64,000 bases of DNA from Accumulibacter sp003538495 (GTDB lineage Bacteria; Pseudomonadota; Gammaproteobacteria; Burkholderiales; Rhodocyclaceae): assembly GCF_029255145.1 (NCBI RefSeq), contig NZ_JAPUVQ010000148.1, forward strand, positions 72,450 to 136,449, read 5' to 3'. The position numbers were made by a program, and so were the translations under genes. Shown piece after piece: positions 53,479 through 62,421 of the stretch. The number at the start of each line of letters is the position of its first letter. Position 1 is the first letter of the stretch. Under the pieces are notes generated by a model, which saw nothing but the letters and a program-made list of their open reading frames with translations, did not search any database and had not been told where the DNA came from.

Positions 53479-54990
53479 ATGAACACCCCAATCCGCTCCG
53501 AACCACTCTACCGCGCCGCCGACCTGCGGCAAATCGAATCGCTTGCCGCCGAACAGCCGCTGATGCAGCGTGCCGGGCTCGCCGCGGCCGATCTGGGCAC
53601 CGAGCTCTGCCGTTTTCAGGGCGGTGCGGTGCTGATCCTCGCCGGCCCAGGCAACAACGGCGGTGACGCCTTCGTCGCCGCGCGCCACTTGCGCCAGCGC
53701 GGCTTCGCGGTCAGCGTGGTGTTCGCTGGTGCCGCCAGCGGCCTGCCCAAGGACGCCGCGGCGGCGTACCGGGCTTTCGATGGCGACGGCGGCAGCGCGC
53801 TGGAGAGCATCCCGACCGGGCCGCGCTGGTCGCTGATCATCGACGGCCTGTTCGGCATCGGCCTGCAGCGGCCGATTGCCGGGCGCCACGCCGAGCTGGT
53901 GGCGGCGGCCAACGCGCTCGCGGTCCGCGACCACTGTCCCTTGCTGGCGCTCGACTGCCCGAGCGGGCTCGACGCCGACACCGGCAAGCTGTGCGGGGTG
54001 ACGATTCGCGCTACGCACACGCTGACCTTCATCGCCGCCAAGCCGGGGCTCTACACGGCTGACGGCCCGGATCACTGCGGCAGCATCGCGGTGGCGGCGC
54101 TCGACCTCGACGCCGAGCGTCTGGCGCCGGCGACAGCCCGCAGCATCGGCAGCGACCTGTTTGCCGGTTGTTTGCGCGCACGTGCCAGGAACACCCACAA
54201 GGGCAGCAACGGCAGCGCCGGCATCCTCGGTGGCGCGAGCAGCATGGTCGGCGCCGCCTTCCTGGCCGGGCGCGCCGCACTTCGGCTCGGCAGCGGTCGC
54301 GTCTATCTTGGCCTGATCGATGCGCAGGCGCCGCAGGTCGATCCGCTGCAGCCCGAACTGATGCTGCGCCAGCCCGAGGAGCTACTGACCGCGGTCTTGA
54401 CCGCACTCGCCTGCGGCCCGGGGATGGCGGGCGGCGAGCGGGCGCTGGCGCTGCTCGAACAGGCGTGCACGCTGGCCATGCCGCTGCTGCTCGACGCCGA
54501 CGCGCTGAACCTGCTGGCCAGCCATCGCCAACTGCAGGAGGCGGTCGGCGGGCGCGCGGCGCGCGGCGTCGCGACGCTGCTGACGCCGCACCCGGCCGAG
54601 GCCGCGCGGCTGCTCGCTTGCGACACCGTGCAGGTGCAAGCCGACCGCGCCGCCGCGGCGCTGGCGATTGCCGCCCGCTACCAGGCGCTGGTGGTCGTCA
54701 AGGGCTGCGGCAGTATCGTCGCGACGCCCGACGGGCGCTGCTTCGTGAATACCACCGGCAACCCCGGCCTCGCTTCGGCGGGTACCGGCGACGTGCTCAG
54801 CGGGCTGATCGTCGCCTTGCTGGCGCAGGGCTGGCCGGCGCTGGAGGCGCTGCTGGCCGGCGTGCACCTGCACGGTACCGCCGCCGACGCGTGCGTTGCC
54901 ACTGGCCAGGGCCCGGTCGGGCTGACCGCCGGCGAGATCATCGACAGCGCGCGCTCGTGTCTCAATCGCTGGATCGCGCATGGTCGCTAG
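53479..54990 (+). CDS. nnr: bifunctional NAD(P)HX epimerase / ADP-dependent NAD(P)HX dehydratase
   Basis: A 503-residue fusion that repairs hydrated NADH and NADPH. Residues 1-215 are the YjeF-N epimerase (GPGNNGGDAFVAARHLRQRG; LDCPSGLDADTGKLCG). Residues about 225-503 are the ribokinase-like dehydratase (KGSNGSAGILGGASSMVGAA; TPHPAEAARLLAC; GNPGLASAGTGDVLSGLIVA). The stop overlaps the EamA transporter start by 11 bp. Confidence 0.95.
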   Translation: MNTPIRSEPLYRAADLRQIESLAAEQPLMQRAGLAAADLGTELCRFQGGAVLILAGPGNNGGDAFVAARHLRQRGFAVSVVFAGAASGLPKDAAAAYRAFDGDGGSALESIPTGPRWSLIIDGLFGIGLQRPIAGRHAELVAAANALAVRDHCPLLALDCPSGLDADTGKLCGVTIRATHTLTFIAAKPGLYTADGPDHCGSIAVAALDLDAERLAPATARSIGSDLFAGCLRARARNTHKGSNGSAGILGGASSMVGAAFLAGRAALRLGSGRVYLGLIDAQAPQVDPLQPELMLRQPEELLTAVLTALACGPGMAGGERALALLEQACTLAMPLLLDADALNLLASHRQLQEAVGGRAARGVATLLTPHPAEAARLLACDTVQVQADRAAAALAIAARYQALVVVKGCGSIVATPDGRCFVNTTGNPGLASAGTGDVLSGLIVALLAQGWPALEALLAGVHLHGTAADACVATGQGPVGLTAGEIIDSARSCLNRWIAHGR

Positions 54991-55855
54991 CCAGGGCGCC
55001 GTGCCGCTTCGGCTGCACGGCGCGCTGCTGTTCCTGACCGCACTGCTGCTGTTCGCCGCGCTGGATGCCACCGCAAAATACCTCAGCGCCTTCCTGGCGG
55101 TGCCGCTGCTGGTCTGGGCGCGCTACCTGGTGCACCTGCTGATCATGCTGGTCGCCGTTGCCCCGAGCATGGGGCGGCGGATCATTGCCACCGAGCGGCC
55201 GTGGCTGATGGGTTTGCGCGGTCTGACGCTGGTCGCCGTGACGCTGCTCGGACAACTGGCGCTGAAGTCCATGCCGCTGGCTGAAACGACGGCGCTGATC
55301 TTCGTCGCGCCGCTGCTGGTGGCCCTGCTCGCCGCGCCGCTGCTCGGCGAGCAGGTGCGGCTGCGCACCTGGCTGGCGACGGTCGCCGGTTTTGCCGGCG
55401 TGCTGCTGATCGCGCGACCCGGCGGCAGCCTGGCCGGCGCCGGCGTCTTCTACGCGCTCGGGGCCGCGCTGAGCTATGCCGCCTACCAGATTCTCACCCG
55501 CAAGCTGGCGGCCACCGAGCATCCGATGCGGCTGCTGTTCTACACCGCCTTGCTCGGCACGCTGGCGATGTCGCCGGCGCTGCCCTTGCATTGGCACGGC
55601 GCCTGGCCAACGCCGGGGCAGGTCCTGCTGATCGTCTCGCTGGGAGTCTATGGCGGCGTTGGCCATTTTCTGCTGATCCGCGCCTTTCGCGAAACTCCGG
55701 CGTCGCTGCTGGCGCCGCTGGTCTACAGCCAGCTGCTCTGGGCGACACTGCTCGGCTGGCTGGTGTTCGACCAGTTCCCCGACGCGCCGGCGATGGCCGG
55801 CATGCTGGTGATCGGCGCATCGGGTCTCAGCCTGGCGATCGGCAGCCGGCGCTGA
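54980..55855 (+). CDS. EamA/DMT family transporter
   Basis: A 291-residue protein with ten predicted helices in two EamA repeats (ALDATAKYLSAFLAVPLLVW at the N-terminus; SYAAYQILTRKLAATEHPMR at mid-protein). The family exports amino acids or other metabolites; the substrate cannot be read here. Start ATG 54980 overlapping nnr. Confidence 0.92.
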   Translation: MVASQGAVPLRLHGALLFLTALLLFAALDATAKYLSAFLAVPLLVWARYLVHLLIMLVAVAPSMGRRIIATERPWLMGLRGLTLVAVTLLGQLALKSMPLAETTALIFVAPLLVALLAAPLLGEQVRLRTWLATVAGFAGVLLIARPGGSLAGAGVFYALGAALSYAAYQILTRKLAATEHPMRLLFYTALLGTLAMSPALPLHWHGAWPTPGQVLLIVSLGVYGGVGHFLLIRAFRETPASLLAPLVYSQLLWATLLGWLVFDQFPDAPAMAGMLVIGASGLSLAIGSRR

Positions 55856-55868
55856 GCCCCGGCTGCCG

Positions 55869-56840
55869 TCAAGGCGCCCGGAACAGCGTCGCCGCTTGCT
55901 GCAGGCCGAGTTCGAAATAGCGTTTCTGGGCGCTGCTGTCCTTCAGGGAAATGGTCATGCTCTCGAGGTCTTTCGGGCGCAGCACGTGCAGCGGCTTGGC
56001 GTAGTAGCGCTTGCCGTCGATCTCGGCGGTCTTCCTGTTCATCGTCTTGAGCATCGCGTTGATCAGCGTCGCCTGGGCGAACACCCGGGCGTTGGGCAGC
56101 GACAGTTGCAGGTCGCTGACCAGCAGGTGGGTGTCGATGCTGGTGAATGGCAGGCTGAAAGTGCTCGAGTTGTAGAGCTTTTCGAGTTCGCGGTGATAGT
56201 CGTAGTCGGTGAAGTCGACGGCAATGATCTCGTCCACCTCGTCGTCCTCGAACAGCGTGCGCAGCGGCGTGTTGTCCAGGTAACCGCCCTCGATGAAGTA
56301 GTCGCCGTCGATGGTGATCGCCTTGAAATAGGGGATGGTGGTGATGCCGGCGAGGAAGGCGTCCATGAACACGTCCAGGCTGGCATCGTCGATCGTCCGG
56401 AGGATCTCGTTGACCTTGAAGAAGTGTCCTTGCCGCTTGCTGAGGTTGGTCGCCCGGATGTCCCAGCGCAGCGTCTCAAGGTGCCCGGCGAGGAGCGCCC
56501 GGCGCGCCGGGTCGTCGAGCAGCAGCGACTTGCGGCAGCTGTCCTTGTCGACGCTGAACAGGTGGGTGCCGGTGGGCAGCAACTTCGGGCGCAGGCCGAG
56601 GAAGTTCGAAAGAATGTGGAAGACGTCGGTGACGTTCAGTCTCAGCGTGCGGGTCAGGACCGGCGGCAGTTCCTCGGCCTGCCAGTCCCAGAGCAGGTAG
56701 TCGATGACGATATTGTTGCCCGAGCTGGTCGAGGCGATATGCACCACCGGCAGTTCGTTGCGCTTCAGCCATACCAGCACGCCCTCGGTGTAGAAGCTCC
56801 GATAGCCGCCGCCCGATGCGACAAAGCCGTACCTGATCAT
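55869..56840 (-). CDS. patatin-like protein with altered catalytic motifs
   Basis: A 323-residue protein. The ATG at 56840 has a GGAGG site. The oxyanion motif GGGYR (residues 10-14) is present. The nucleophile elbow reads STSSG (37-41), with Ser39 in place but the first Gly changed. The catalytic Asp region reads DYFIEGGYLDN, where active patatins have DGG. The dyad is thus Ser/Glu at best. Middle: LSKRQGHFFKVNEILRTIDD. It may be a lipid acyl hydrolase with changed activity or a binding protein. Convergent with the EamA gene. Confidence 0.82.
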   Translation of the reverse strand: MIRYGFVASGGGYRSFYTEGVLVWLKRNELPVVHIASTSSGNNIVIDYLLWDWQAEELPPVLTRTLRLNVTDVFHILSNFLGLRPKLLPTGTHLFSVDKDSCRKSLLLDDPARRALLAGHLETLRWDIRATNLSKRQGHFFKVNEILRTIDDASLDVFMDAFLAGITTIPYFKAITIDGDYFIEGGYLDNTPLRTLFEDDEVDEIIAVDFTDYDYHRELEKLYNSSTFSLPFTSIDTHLLVSDLQLSLPNARVFAQATLINAMLKTMNRKTAEIDGKRYYAKPLHVLRPKDLESMTISLKDSSAQKRYFELGLQQAATLFRAP

Positions 56841-56983
56841 CGTTTTACCTCCCGGGATTGGTGAGGTGCTGGCGGGCGCCAGCACCGTGAGCGAGTTCGC
56901 CACCAGTTTGCCACGAGTCGGTCATCACTGTGCACCAACGCCCCGAGCGCGCGCGGCGCAGATGGCGTGCGTCAGCAGGTGTG

Positions 56984-59635
56984 CTAGCCCAACCGCTGAC
57001 TGACCTCGACGAGCGTGTGGTCGTCGGTCAGATTGACCGTGAAACCCAGCGCTTCCAGCAGCCGGAGCGTCGGCTCGTTGCTTGCCAGTACTTCGCCGCG
57101 CAGGAGCGACAGGCCGTGCTCGCGCGCGGCATCGACCAGGCGGTTCAGCAGGCGTGCCCCGAGGCCCTTGCCGACCATCTCGTCGGCGATCACCACGGCG
57201 AACTCGCCGCTCTTGCCGTCGGGCAGGATCGAGTAGCGCGCTTCGCCGAGAACCACCGCGTTCCCGTCGCGTTCGCCGGTGGCGACGATCACCATGTCGC
57301 GCCCGTAGTCGATGTGGGCGTAGCGGGCCAGCTGGTGCATGGGTAGTTCGCTGAGGGCCGAAAAGAAGCGCAGGCGCTTGCTGTGCGCCGACAGATGACG
57401 CACGAAGTCCTGCAGCGCCGCGGTGTCCTCCGGACGGATCGGGCGCAGCGTGCAGCGGCTGCCGTCCTTGAGCGTGGCCTCCGATTCAAGCTGCGCCGGG
57501 TAGGGGCAGATCGCCATATGGCCGTAGCGCTCTCGTTCCTCAGGCAGCGGCTGGACGGCGATGGCGACGTCGACCGCGACCGCGCCGGCGCTGTCGGCGA
57601 TCAGCGAACTGATCTCCAGGCTGTGCAGCCAGGGCAGTTCGCTGGCCATTTCCGAAGTTCGCAGCAGGATCCGGCGCAGCGGTTCTGCGGCCACCGCCGG
57701 CTTGCCTGGTACCGCGCCGAGCAGTCGGGCGACGTACGGCGTGTCGAGCAAAGCGTCGATCAGGCGGGTGTTCAGGGGCGGCAGGGCGACCGCGCGGGCG
57801 TCGTAGATCACCGGCGCGATGCCGCTTTCGGATAGCGAGATGACCGGACCGAACAGGCGGTCCTGGCGAATGCCAATGGCCAGCCAGCGGCCTTCTGGCT
57901 TGGACACCTGCGGTTCGATCAGCACCCCGTCCGGTGTGTGGCCCGCGGCGGTCAATTCGCGGAAAGCAAGCGCCACCTCCGGCGCCGAGCGCAGTTGCAG
58001 GCGAACGCTGCCCGCGGCCTTCGGCGTACCCGCGGCCAGCGCCGGCTTCATCGCCAGCGGATAGCCCAGGCGGTCGGCGATATGCACCGCTGCGGTCGGC
58101 GAGGTCGCCAGCACCGTTTGCGATACCGGGATGTGGAAGGCCGCCAGGACCCCTTTTGCTTCGGGCAGCGTCAGCGCCAGCCGCCGCTCGGCGAGCGCGC
58201 CGTCGATGATTGCGCGTGCCGCAGCGACATCGGGAGCGACGTACGAGGAGAGGGCCGGCGGCATTTCGAGCAGCATTGCCTGATTGCGGACCCAGTTCAC
58301 CATGAAGGCAAAAGCCGAAACAGCGTTTTCCGGCGTCCGGAAAGTCGGGAAGCGGGCCCTGGCGAAAGCGGCTCGCGAGCTGCGTGCATGCACTTCGCCC
58401 AGCCAGCAGGTGAACACCGGTTTGACGGCCTGCTCGACAGCACCGATCGTGGCTCGCGCGACGGCCAGTGGATCGACATAGACATTGGGCGTCAGGATGG
58501 CCAGGACAGCGTCGACGCCGGGGTCGTCGAGACAGGTGGTGATGGCCTCGACAAAGCGTTTCGGACCGGTGTCGAACAGCACATCGACCGGGTTGCCGGC
58601 CGACCAGCTGCCCGGCACCAGCTGGCGCAGGCGGTCCTCGGTTGGCGGGGCGAGCTGCGCCAGGGTAATCGCCAGCTGTTCTGCCTGGTCGAGGGCCATC
58701 ACCGCCGGCCCGCCGCCGTTGCTGACGATCGCCAGGCGATTGCTGCGCGGCTTGCGGGGCGTGGTCAGCGCGCGGGCGGCCGAGAACATGTCGCCGAGAG
58801 CGCGGACCCGGAGAACGCCGGCGCGGCGCAGCGCGGCGTCGAAAGCGTCGTCGCGGTCGACCCGGACGCCACTATGTGCTTCGGCAATGCGTGCCGACGT
58901 CGCGCTCTTGCCGGCCTTGACCGCGATCACCGGCTTGATGCTGGCGGCCGCACGCACCGAAGTCAGGAAGCCGCGCGCGTCGCGCAGGCCTTCGAGGTAG
59001 AGCAGGATGCTTTCGGTGTGCGGGTCGCCGGCCAGGTAGTCGAGTATGGCAGGCAATTCCAGGTCGTCGGACTCGCCTGGCGCAAAAATGGCCGAAAAGC
59101 CGAATTCGTCGTTGTGGCTCCAGTCGAGGATGTTGGCGCACACGGCGGCGGATTGCGAGACCAGCGCCAGGTTGCCGGCGGGAACCGCTTGCGTGACCGG
59201 AGTCAGGTTGAGGCCGGCATGCGGCACGATGTAACCCAGCGCCTGCGGGCCGAAGAGGCGGACGTTGTGGCGCGCGGCCAGCTCTCTGAGTCGTGCGCCA
59301 GCGGCGGTGGTCGGCCGCAGGCCGCCGGAGAAAACGACCGCGGCATGGATGCCGCGGCGCCCGCAGTGGTCGACGATTTCGGGAACGGTTGGCGCCGGGG
59401 TGGCGATCAGCGCCAGCGAGAGCGGTGCCTGAATCTGTGACAGCGATCGATGGCAGGCGATGCCATCGATCTCGGAGTGCCTTTCCGAGACGATATGCAG
59501 CCGCCTGGCCAGCGCGCCACTGCGCAGGTTGAGCAGCAGCCCGTGGCCCAGGCTGCCAGGCTCCTGGCTGGCGCCGAAGAGGACCGCGCCGACGGGTGCG
59601 AGAAAGGGCTGCAGCGGCGTTCGATACTGTGCCAT
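56984..59635 (-). CDS. Pat-like fusion: acyl-CoA synthetase (NDP-forming)-type domains + GNAT acetyltransferase
   Basis: An 883-residue protein with the layout of YfiQ/Pat protein acetyltransferases. CoA-binding domain at about 10-130 (FGASQEPGSLGHGLLLNLRS), succinyl-CoA-ligase flavodoxin-like domains to about 430 (AIVSNGGGPAVMALDQAEQL), an ATP-grasp region at about 480-690 (PLAMKPALAAGTPKAAGSVR), and GNAT at about 720-883 (FAVVIADEMVGKGLGARLLN). The phospho-His segment reads AEAHSG. Start ATG 59635 has GAGGGG. Probably acetylates metabolic enzymes such as acetyl-CoA synthetase; an active ligase is also possible. Confidence 0.9.
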   Translation of the reverse strand: MAQYRTPLQPFLAPVGAVLFGASQEPGSLGHGLLLNLRSGALARRLHIVSERHSEIDGIACHRSLSQIQAPLSLALIATPAPTVPEIVDHCGRRGIHAAVVFSGGLRPTTAAGARLRELAARHNVRLFGPQALGYIVPHAGLNLTPVTQAVPAGNLALVSQSAAVCANILDWSHNDEFGFSAIFAPGESDDLELPAILDYLAGDPHTESILLYLEGLRDARGFLTSVRAAASIKPVIAVKAGKSATSARIAEAHSGVRVDRDDAFDAALRRAGVLRVRALGDMFSAARALTTPRKPRSNRLAIVSNGGGPAVMALDQAEQLAITLAQLAPPTEDRLRQLVPGSWSAGNPVDVLFDTGPKRFVEAITTCLDDPGVDAVLAILTPNVYVDPLAVARATIGAVEQAVKPVFTCWLGEVHARSSRAAFARARFPTFRTPENAVSAFAFMVNWVRNQAMLLEMPPALSSYVAPDVAAARAIIDGALAERRLALTLPEAKGVLAAFHIPVSQTVLATSPTAAVHIADRLGYPLAMKPALAAGTPKAAGSVRLQLRSAPEVALAFRELTAAGHTPDGVLIEPQVSKPEGRWLAIGIRQDRLFGPVISLSESGIAPVIYDARAVALPPLNTRLIDALLDTPYVARLLGAVPGKPAVAAEPLRRILLRTSEMASELPWLHSLEISSLIADSAGAVAVDVAIAVQPLPEERERYGHMAICPYPAQLESEATLKDGSRCTLRPIRPEDTAALQDFVRHLSAHSKRLRFFSALSELPMHQLARYAHIDYGRDMVIVATGERDGNAVVLGEARYSILPDGKSGEFAVVIADEMVGKGLGARLLNRLVDAAREHGLSLLRGEVLASNEPTLRLLEALGFTVNLTDDHTLVEVSQRLG

Positions 59636-59648
59636 CGATGCGTGCCCC

Positions 59649-60536
59649 TCAGAGCAGGGCGTTCGAGTTTGCCGCCGGCAATGCTTCGCCCAGATCGACC
59701 AGGGTTTCGATGGCGCCAACCACCTTGCCGTGGATATCGTGCAGCGGCGCGGCCATGAAATGCAGCCACTTGCCGCGCGGCCCGAAGCCCGGGAAGAAAT
59801 CGCGTGCTTCGAAGGCATTGGCCACCAGCGCCGAAGGCCTGGCGCGGTCGGCGTAGCGGTCGGCGACTTCTTCCCCGGGCGCTCCGCGCACGATCATCTC
59901 GGCGAGCACTCCGCGCCGTGTTTCATGGCGGTAGAAAGCGCGCCATGTTTCACTTTTGCCGATCATTTCCGCCGCCGAGAAACCGGTCAGCGCTTCGCAG
60001 GCTCGGTTCCAGTGGGTGACCCGGCACTGCGCGTCGAGGACGAAGGTGGCGACCGGGCTGCCGGCGACCATCTCGCCGAGCTGGCGTACGGCTTCTCGGC
60101 GGGAGATCTCGGCTTCCTTGCGCCCGCTGATGTCCTGCAGGGTCTCGACGCAACCGACGATGCTGCCCTGCGCGTTTGCGATCGGCGCCGCGGAGAAGGC
60201 CAGCCAACGCCCCTGCCGACCAAAGGTCGGGAAAAAATCCTCGGCTTCCCAGCCACCCGGGCAATGGGCCGCCGGACGGTACTTGCCGCGATAGAATTCC
60301 TCGATCACGCTGCGCGCGGCGCCTTCTACCACCAGGTCGGCCAACACCGGCCGTGGTTCCGGATAAAAGGCTCGCCACTGCTGCTGCGTGCCGAGCACTT
60401 CCGCTGCCGGGACGCCGGACATGCGCGCCAGAGCGCCATTCCAATAGACGACGACCTTGCTGGCGTCGATGACGAAGGTTGGGACCGGGCTGCCGTCGAG
60501 AATGCGGGCGGCGTCGGTCAGTGCGGCGTCGGTCAT
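59649..60536 (-). CDS. tandem PAS domain protein without an output domain
   Basis: A 295-residue protein made of two homologous PAS units of about 130 residues. Each has PTFVIDASKVVVYWNGALAR / VATFVLDAQCRVTHWNRACE, a WRAFY motif, and DFFPTFGRQGRWLAFSAAPI / DFFPGFGPRGKWLHFMAAPL. No kinase, GGDEF or helix-turn-helix follows, and there is no membrane helix. It must signal by protein contact. It lies 13 bp upstream of the Pat-like gene, so it could regulate that enzyme. Confidence 0.88.
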   Translation of the reverse strand: MTDAALTDAARILDGSPVPTFVIDASKVVVYWNGALARMSGVPAAEVLGTQQQWRAFYPEPRPVLADLVVEGAARSVIEEFYRGKYRPAAHCPGGWEAEDFFPTFGRQGRWLAFSAAPIANAQGSIVGCVETLQDISGRKEAEISRREAVRQLGEMVAGSPVATFVLDAQCRVTHWNRACEALTGFSAAEMIGKSETWRAFYRHETRRGVLAEMIVRGAPGEEVADRYADRARPSALVANAFEARDFFPGFGPRGKWLHFMAAPLHDIHGKVVGAIETLVDLGEALPAANSNALL

Positions 60537-60740
60537 TTCGTCTTTTCCCTGGAGCTTTCCGCCTTTTCACCAATCTTACCGTATTGCTGCTGCCCGCCCG
60601 GAAGAAGCCAGCGGCGGCGGCCAATCGGCGGCGCAGTTGTGCTACCTTCACCGGGTGTCATCTTGCCACAAGCCACCGCGCTGCTGCGCCGGCAGTTCGC
60701 TCGCGCGGGCGACTGCTGTACCTTCGATGGGAGAACAGAG

Positions 60741-61184
60741 ATGGACGAGTCCAGAATGCTGGCCGAATTTCGCACCAAGTTTCAGGTGGACCAACTGCTG
60801 GTCGCCGCGACACCGGCCTGGTCGTGGTCGGTAAGGCCCGCCCAGCCGACCCTCGGTGCCGGGGTGTTGTCGCTGAATCGCCATGCAGCCCGTTTTTCAG
60901 ACGTCACGGCCGTCGAGATGAGCGAGTTGGCCGAACTGGTCGGGGCCATGGAGAAGGCCGTCAAGGAGGCTTTCGGCGACCAGATCATCAATTATCTGAT
61001 GCTGATGATGGTCGATCACCATGTCCATTTTCACGTCATCCCCCGCTACGAGGGCGTTCGCCAGTTCGCCGGTCGGGAGTGGCTGGACCCGGGTTGGCCG
61101 GGGTTTCCGGCGCTCGCGGAAAACCAGCACGCCGACCTGGACGGCGTCCTGACCGAGATCCGCGAGGCGCTGCGCCTGGCATGA
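60741..61184 (+). CDS. HIT family protein
   Basis: A 147-residue protein with the HIT motif HVHFHVIPRY (His94, His96, His98), which places it among nucleotide hydrolases or transferases acting on AMP-conjugates or dinucleotides. The start at 60741 follows GAGAACAGAG. Its stop overlaps the next gene in ATGA. Substrate unknown. Confidence 0.9.
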   Translation: MDESRMLAEFRTKFQVDQLLVAATPAWSWSVRPAQPTLGAGVLSLNRHAARFSDVTAVEMSELAELVGAMEKAVKEAFGDQIINYLMLMMVDHHVHFHVIPRYEGVRQFAGREWLDPGWPGFPALAENQHADLDGVLTEIREALRLA

Positions 61185-62215
61185 AAGCCATCGACGTACT
61201 GAAAATGCCATGGCACCTGCTGGCCCTGGCGGGCAAGACCAAGTCCTTTGTGCACAACCCGCTGATTGGCTCGCAGCGGCTCAACCAGTGGGGCCTGCAT
61301 CGGCAGCGCGTCGCCCTGGCAGACCGGACCGCCTGGGCCCGTCGGGCACGCTGGGCAGAGTCGCTGTCCGCCGACGATCGTGCCGCCTATGCGCGCGACG
61401 GTTTCGTGGTCAAGCGCGACTTCCTGCCGGCCGAGCTGTTTGCGCGGGCGCGCGCCGAGGCGTCGGCGCATGTTTCGCAAGTGCGTCAGATGCGCCAGGG
61501 TCGCGCGGTCACCCGGCGGGTAACACTCGACCTCGCCGATGCCGGGCAGTTGCCGCACTGTGTCGCCGCCGCCAATGATCCACGCCTGGATCGGCTGATG
61601 CGCTATGTCGCGGCGCACGACGCGGTGCCGCTGATGTACCTGCAGATCATCATCGTCGATCCGGACCGTGGCGGGCAGGATCCGCAGACAGTGTTGCACC
61701 GGGACACCTTTCATTCGATCGCCAAGGCCTGGCTGTTCCTGCAGGATGTCGGTGAGGATGACGGGCCTTTCGCCTACGTGCCGGGATCGCACCGGCTGAC
61801 CGAGCGGATGCGGGCGTGGGAGTACCAGCAGTCGCTGCACGCAGCGTCGTCCGGGAACGTCTACCACGCGCGCGGATCGTTCAGGATGCCGCCTGAAGAC
61901 CTCGAAGGCCTCGGTCTGGGGCCGGCGATGAAGGTCGCGGTGCCGGCCAATACGCTGGTGGTGGCGGACACACACGGCTTTCACGCGCGTACGCCGTCGT
62001 CGCGTCAGACGTTGCGCATGGAGATTTACGGCACCTTGCGGGGCAATCCGTACGGTCTGGGATTCGGGGTCGATCCGCTGGCCTGGCCCGGAATCCGTTC
62101 GCGCCGGGCCAGTATGCTCGACGACGCGGCCGACCTTGCGGCGCGCTGCGGACTGATCGGCAACAGCTGGCCGAAGGTCCCGGCGCGGCGGATGGATAGT
62201 CCACGCGTGGACTGA
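61181..62215 (+). CDS. phytanoyl-CoA dioxygenase (PhyH) family protein
   Basis: A 344-residue Fe(II)/2-oxoglutarate dioxygenase. The metal ligands are His173 and Asp175 in LHRDTFHS, with a distal His at 265 or 268; Arg275 would bind 2-oxoglutarate (THGFHARTPSSRQT). A conserved AYVPGSHRLTER lies between. Translationally coupled to the HIT gene. The substrate is unknown; bacterial relatives hydroxylate lipids or secondary metabolites. Confidence 0.9.
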   Translation: MKAIDVLKMPWHLLALAGKTKSFVHNPLIGSQRLNQWGLHRQRVALADRTAWARRARWAESLSADDRAAYARDGFVVKRDFLPAELFARARAEASAHVSQVRQMRQGRAVTRRVTLDLADAGQLPHCVAAANDPRLDRLMRYVAAHDAVPLMYLQIIIVDPDRGGQDPQTVLHRDTFHSIAKAWLFLQDVGEDDGPFAYVPGSHRLTERMRAWEYQQSLHAASSGNVYHARGSFRMPPEDLEGLGLGPAMKVAVPANTLVVADTHGFHARTPSSRQTLRMEIYGTLRGNPYGLGFGVDPLAWPGIRSRRASMLDDAADLAARCGLIGNSWPKVPARRMDSPRVD

Positions 62216-62238
62216 TTTCCGGGCCCCGGGCTACTGGG

Positions 62239-62391
62239 CTACTCTTCCCGCTTTTCGTTGCGCCAGTCGTGCAGGGTTTCCTTGCGCGGCAAGGGCGGCG
62301 TCCTGCCGGCGCCCCGATCGCGGATCAGCGGCAACGCGGCGCCGAGGACAAAGACGATACAGACGCCAAAAACGATCCAGCCTGCGCTCAT
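62239..62391 (-). CDS. small single-span membrane protein, 50 residues
   Basis: Begins MSAGWIVFGVCIVFVLGAAL, a membrane helix from residue 4 to about 21, then a charged tail (KETLHDWRNEKREE). A GAGAGG site stands before the ATG at 62391. It lies 30 bp after the SPFH gene on the same strand and may be part of that complex or an unrelated small protein. Confidence 0.7.
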   Translation of the reverse strand: MSAGWIVFGVCIVFVLGAALPLIRDRGAGRTPPLPRKETLHDWRNEKREE

Positions 62392-62421
62392 TGCCTATTG
62401 CCTCTCTCGGTCGGGCCCGGG

